Source: Desulfobacteraceae bacterium
GTDB taxonomy: Bacteria; Desulfobacterota; Desulfobacteria; Desulfobacterales; Desulfosalsimonadaceae
Reading direction: 5' to 3'
Length of the DNA stretch: 6,217 nucleotides
Assembly: GCA_007136525.1 (NCBI GenBank)
Contig: SLGU01000371.1
Coordinates: 1-6,217 of the forward strand
Shown: positions 4,699 through 6,217 of the stretch, in pieces
Position numbering within the stretch: position 1 is the first letter of the stretch
Layout of the letters: every line of letters begins with the position of its first letter
Position numbers and translations under genes: made by a program
The notes under the pieces: generated by a model
What the model was told of the DNA's origin: nothing
The model's input: the letters and a program-made list of their open reading frames with translations, nothing else
Database searches by the model: none

Positions 4699-6217
4699 AT
4701 GGATGATTTTTATTACCAGCCCATGTTTCCCTCAGGTGCCGATGACACGAAGTATCGAAAACTATCGGATCAGTTCGTCGGTTCCGGGAGTTTCAACGGG
4801 AAACCGGTTCTGACGGTATCTGCAGAAGCACTGTCCCTGCTTGTGGAAAACGCTTTCACGGATGTGGCCCACCTTTACCGGACACGCCACCTTACGCAGC
4901 TGGCCGCAATCCTCAAGGATCCCGAAAGCTCCGAAAACGACCGCTACGTGGCCCTGGAAATGATTAAAAACGCGGTTATCTCCGCGGATTTTGTGTTTCC
5001 CATGTGCCAGGACACCGGAACCGCGGTCATCATCGGCAAAAAGGGGCAGCAGGTATGGACCGGCGGCGGGGATGAGGAAGCGCTTTCACGGGGCGTGCAC
5101 AATGCCTACCGGAACAACAACCTGCGCTACTCCCAGCAGGCGCCGCTTTCCATGTTTGATGAAAAAAACACCGGCTCCAACCTCCCCGCCCAGATCGAAC
5201 TGTATGCAACCGACGGGGATGCGTATTCGTTTCTGTTCATTGCCAAGGGGGGGGGATCGGCCAACAAGACATTTCTGTTTCAGCAGACCAAGGCGCTGCT
5301 GAACCCCAAGGCGCTGACTGCTTTTCTCACCGAAAAAATGAAATCCCTGGGGACTGCGGCCTGCCCGCCGTACCATCTTGCCGTGGTCGTGGGCGGCACG
5401 TCCGCCGAACTGACCCTCAAAACCGTCAAGCTGGCATCCGCGGGATACCTTGATACCCTTCCGGAAAACGGCAATGAACACGGCCGGGCGTTCCGGGACA
5501 GGGAAACGGAAGCCAGGCTTCTGGAGATATCCCGAAAATCCGGTATCGGCGCCCAGTTCGGGGGGAAATATTTCTGCCATGACATCCGGGTCATCCGGCT
5601 GCCCCGGCACGGCGCTTCATGTCCCGTGGGCATCGGGGTGAGCTGCAGCGCGGACAGGAATATCAAGGGGAAAATCACGAAGGACGGTATTTTTCTCGAA
5701 GCCCTGGACACCGATCCGGCCCGTTTCCTGCCGGATACCCGGCAAATCGGGGCCGATGCCGTTTCCCTGGACCTGAACCGGCCCATGGACGAGATACGGG
5801 CAGAATTGAGCCGCCATCCCGTGACGACGCGGCTCCTGCTCAACGGTAAAATCGTCGTGGCCAGGGACATCGCCCATGCCAGGATAATGGAGCAACTGGA
5901 AAAAAGCGGGGAGCTCCCATGGTATGCCAAAGAGCACATCATCTATTACGCCGGGCCAGCCAAGACGCCTGAAGGTTACCCGTCCGGGTCTTTCGGCCCC
6001 ACCACGGCGGCCCGGATGGACCCCTATATCCCTGTTTTCCAGAAACACGGCGGGTCGCTGGTCACCCTGGCAAAGGGGAACCGCTCCCCGACGGTGAAAG
6101 ACGCCTGCAAGTCATACGGCGGCTTCTATCTCGGTTCCATCGGCGGGCCTGCCGCGCGATTGGGCAAGGAATGCATCACCAACGTGGAAGTGATCGATTT
6201 CCCGGAGCTGGGCATGG
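4699..6217 (+). CDS. fumA: class I fumarate hydratase, fused alpha and beta chains (3' end outside window)
   Basis: This enzyme interconverts fumarate and malate using an oxygen-sensitive [4Fe-4S] cluster. The frame is open for 506 codons from the ATG to the right edge, ending FPELGM, which in E. coli FumA lies about 40 residues from the C-terminus. The expected cluster ligands are Cys103 (MCQDTGT), Cys222 (GTAACPPYH) and Cys316 (GVSCSADR); their spacings of 119 and 94 residues equal those of E. coli Cys105, Cys224 and Cys318. Other landmarks are KGGGSANK (183-190), GGTSAE (232-237), [10 protein letters not shown] (258-267), GAQFGGKYF (284-292) and [11 protein letters not shown] (301-311). 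The beta domain begins near residue 340-350, with [19 protein letters not shown] (322nd bp codon onwards, residues about 376-394), AGPAKTPEG and [13 protein letters not shown]. Some anaerobes encode the two halves as separate genes, but here they are one chain. A run of nine G (5247-5255) encodes part of KGGGS. It probably acts in the citric acid cycle or succinate/fumarate metabolism. Confidence 0.96.
   Translation, partial: MDDFYYQPMFPSGADDTKYRKLSDQFVGSGSFNGKPVLTVSAEALSLLVENAFTDVAHLYRTRHLTQLAAILKDPESSENDRYVALEMIKNAVISADFVFPMCQDTGTAVIIGKKGQQVWTGGGDEEALSRGVHNAYRNNNLRYSQQAPLSMFDEKNTGSNLPAQIELYATDGDAYSFLFIAKGGGSANKTFLFQQTKALLNPKALTAFLTEKMKSLGTAACPPYHLAVVVGGTSAELTLKTVKLASAGYLDTLPENGNEHGRAFRDRETEARLLEISRKSGIGAQFGGKYFCHDIRVIRLPRHGASCPVGIGVSCSADRNIKGKITKDGIFLEALDTDPARFLPDTRQIGADAVSLDLNRPMDEIRAELSRHPVTTRLLLNGKIVVARDIAHARIMEQLEKSGELPWYAKEHIIYYAGPAKTPEGYPSGSFGPTTAARMDPYIPVFQKHGGSLVTLAKGNRSPTVKDACKSYGGFYLGSIGGPAARLGKECITNVEVIDFPELGM

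Noticed and set aside
4443..4706. Plus-strand 87-codon open frame reading through the palindrome into the fumarase start
   Set aside because: It crosses the repeat element, has no ribosome binding site and no similarity I recognise, and overlaps the true fumarase start.
5280..5942. Minus-strand open frames opposite the fumarase gene, including 5086-5610 and 5617-6048
   Set aside because: They lie opposite an intact, fully conserved class I fumarase and show no family features.

Overview
The window reads as ordinary chromosomal DNA of an anaerobic, sulfide-exposed bacterium, most likely a sulfate reducer of the Desulfobacterota (Desulfobacteraceae-like). Four things suggest this. The thiazole synthase is the His-type, sulfide-dependent Thi4 otherwise typical of anaerobes and methanogens. 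ThiC is the short (430 aa) form. The fumarase is the oxygen-sensitive class I iron-sulfur type. The palindromic repeats carry a CTTTTTACGA-type end that I recall as frequent in such genomes. The taxonomic call is inference; no database search was possible.

Layout. Positions 1-69 hold the Arg/Asn-rich C-terminal tail of an upstream gene, closed by a strong intrinsic terminator (75-115). After a roughly 150-bp gap comes a compact + strand cluster: dut (dUTPase, 271-729), a WalJ/YycJ-like metallo-beta-lactamase-fold gene overlapping it by 4 bp (726-1538), and an unrecognised 145-aa protein (1577-2014). A good sigma-70-type promoter starts inside the last gene's stop codon (TTGACA, 2011-2016) and drives a complete TPP riboswitch (about 2060-2151) followed by a terminator hairpin (2171-2208). 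These control thi4 (2237-3019) and thiC (3087-4379). The gap 4380-4698 contains five copies of a hexamer and a large imperfect palindrome with a second, related end repeat. The last gene, running off the right edge, is a fused (alpha plus beta) class I fumarase (4699 to beyond 6217); it has no stop codon in the window.

How the genes work together. Thi4 makes the ADP-thiazole half of thiamine and ThiC the hydroxymethylpyrimidine phosphate half, so one riboswitch sensing the end product TPP controls entry into both branches. The sequence also permits a specific switching mechanism: the 3' side of the aptamer (2144-2151) is complementary to the 5' arm of the terminator (2178-2185). TPP binding would therefore release the terminator and switch the genes off. 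Dut and the WalJ-like protein both relate to nucleotide and DNA housekeeping. Fumarase belongs to central carbon metabolism and appears to be a separate transcription unit.

All complete genes look intact, and both strands were considered; no convincing minus-strand gene, tRNA, rRNA, CRISPR array or transposase gene was seen. I did not find a clearly new multi-gene system. The items most worth a second look are the unknown 145-aa protein, the riboswitch/antiterminator geometry, the ThiC cysteine spacing and the palindromic element before the fumarase.
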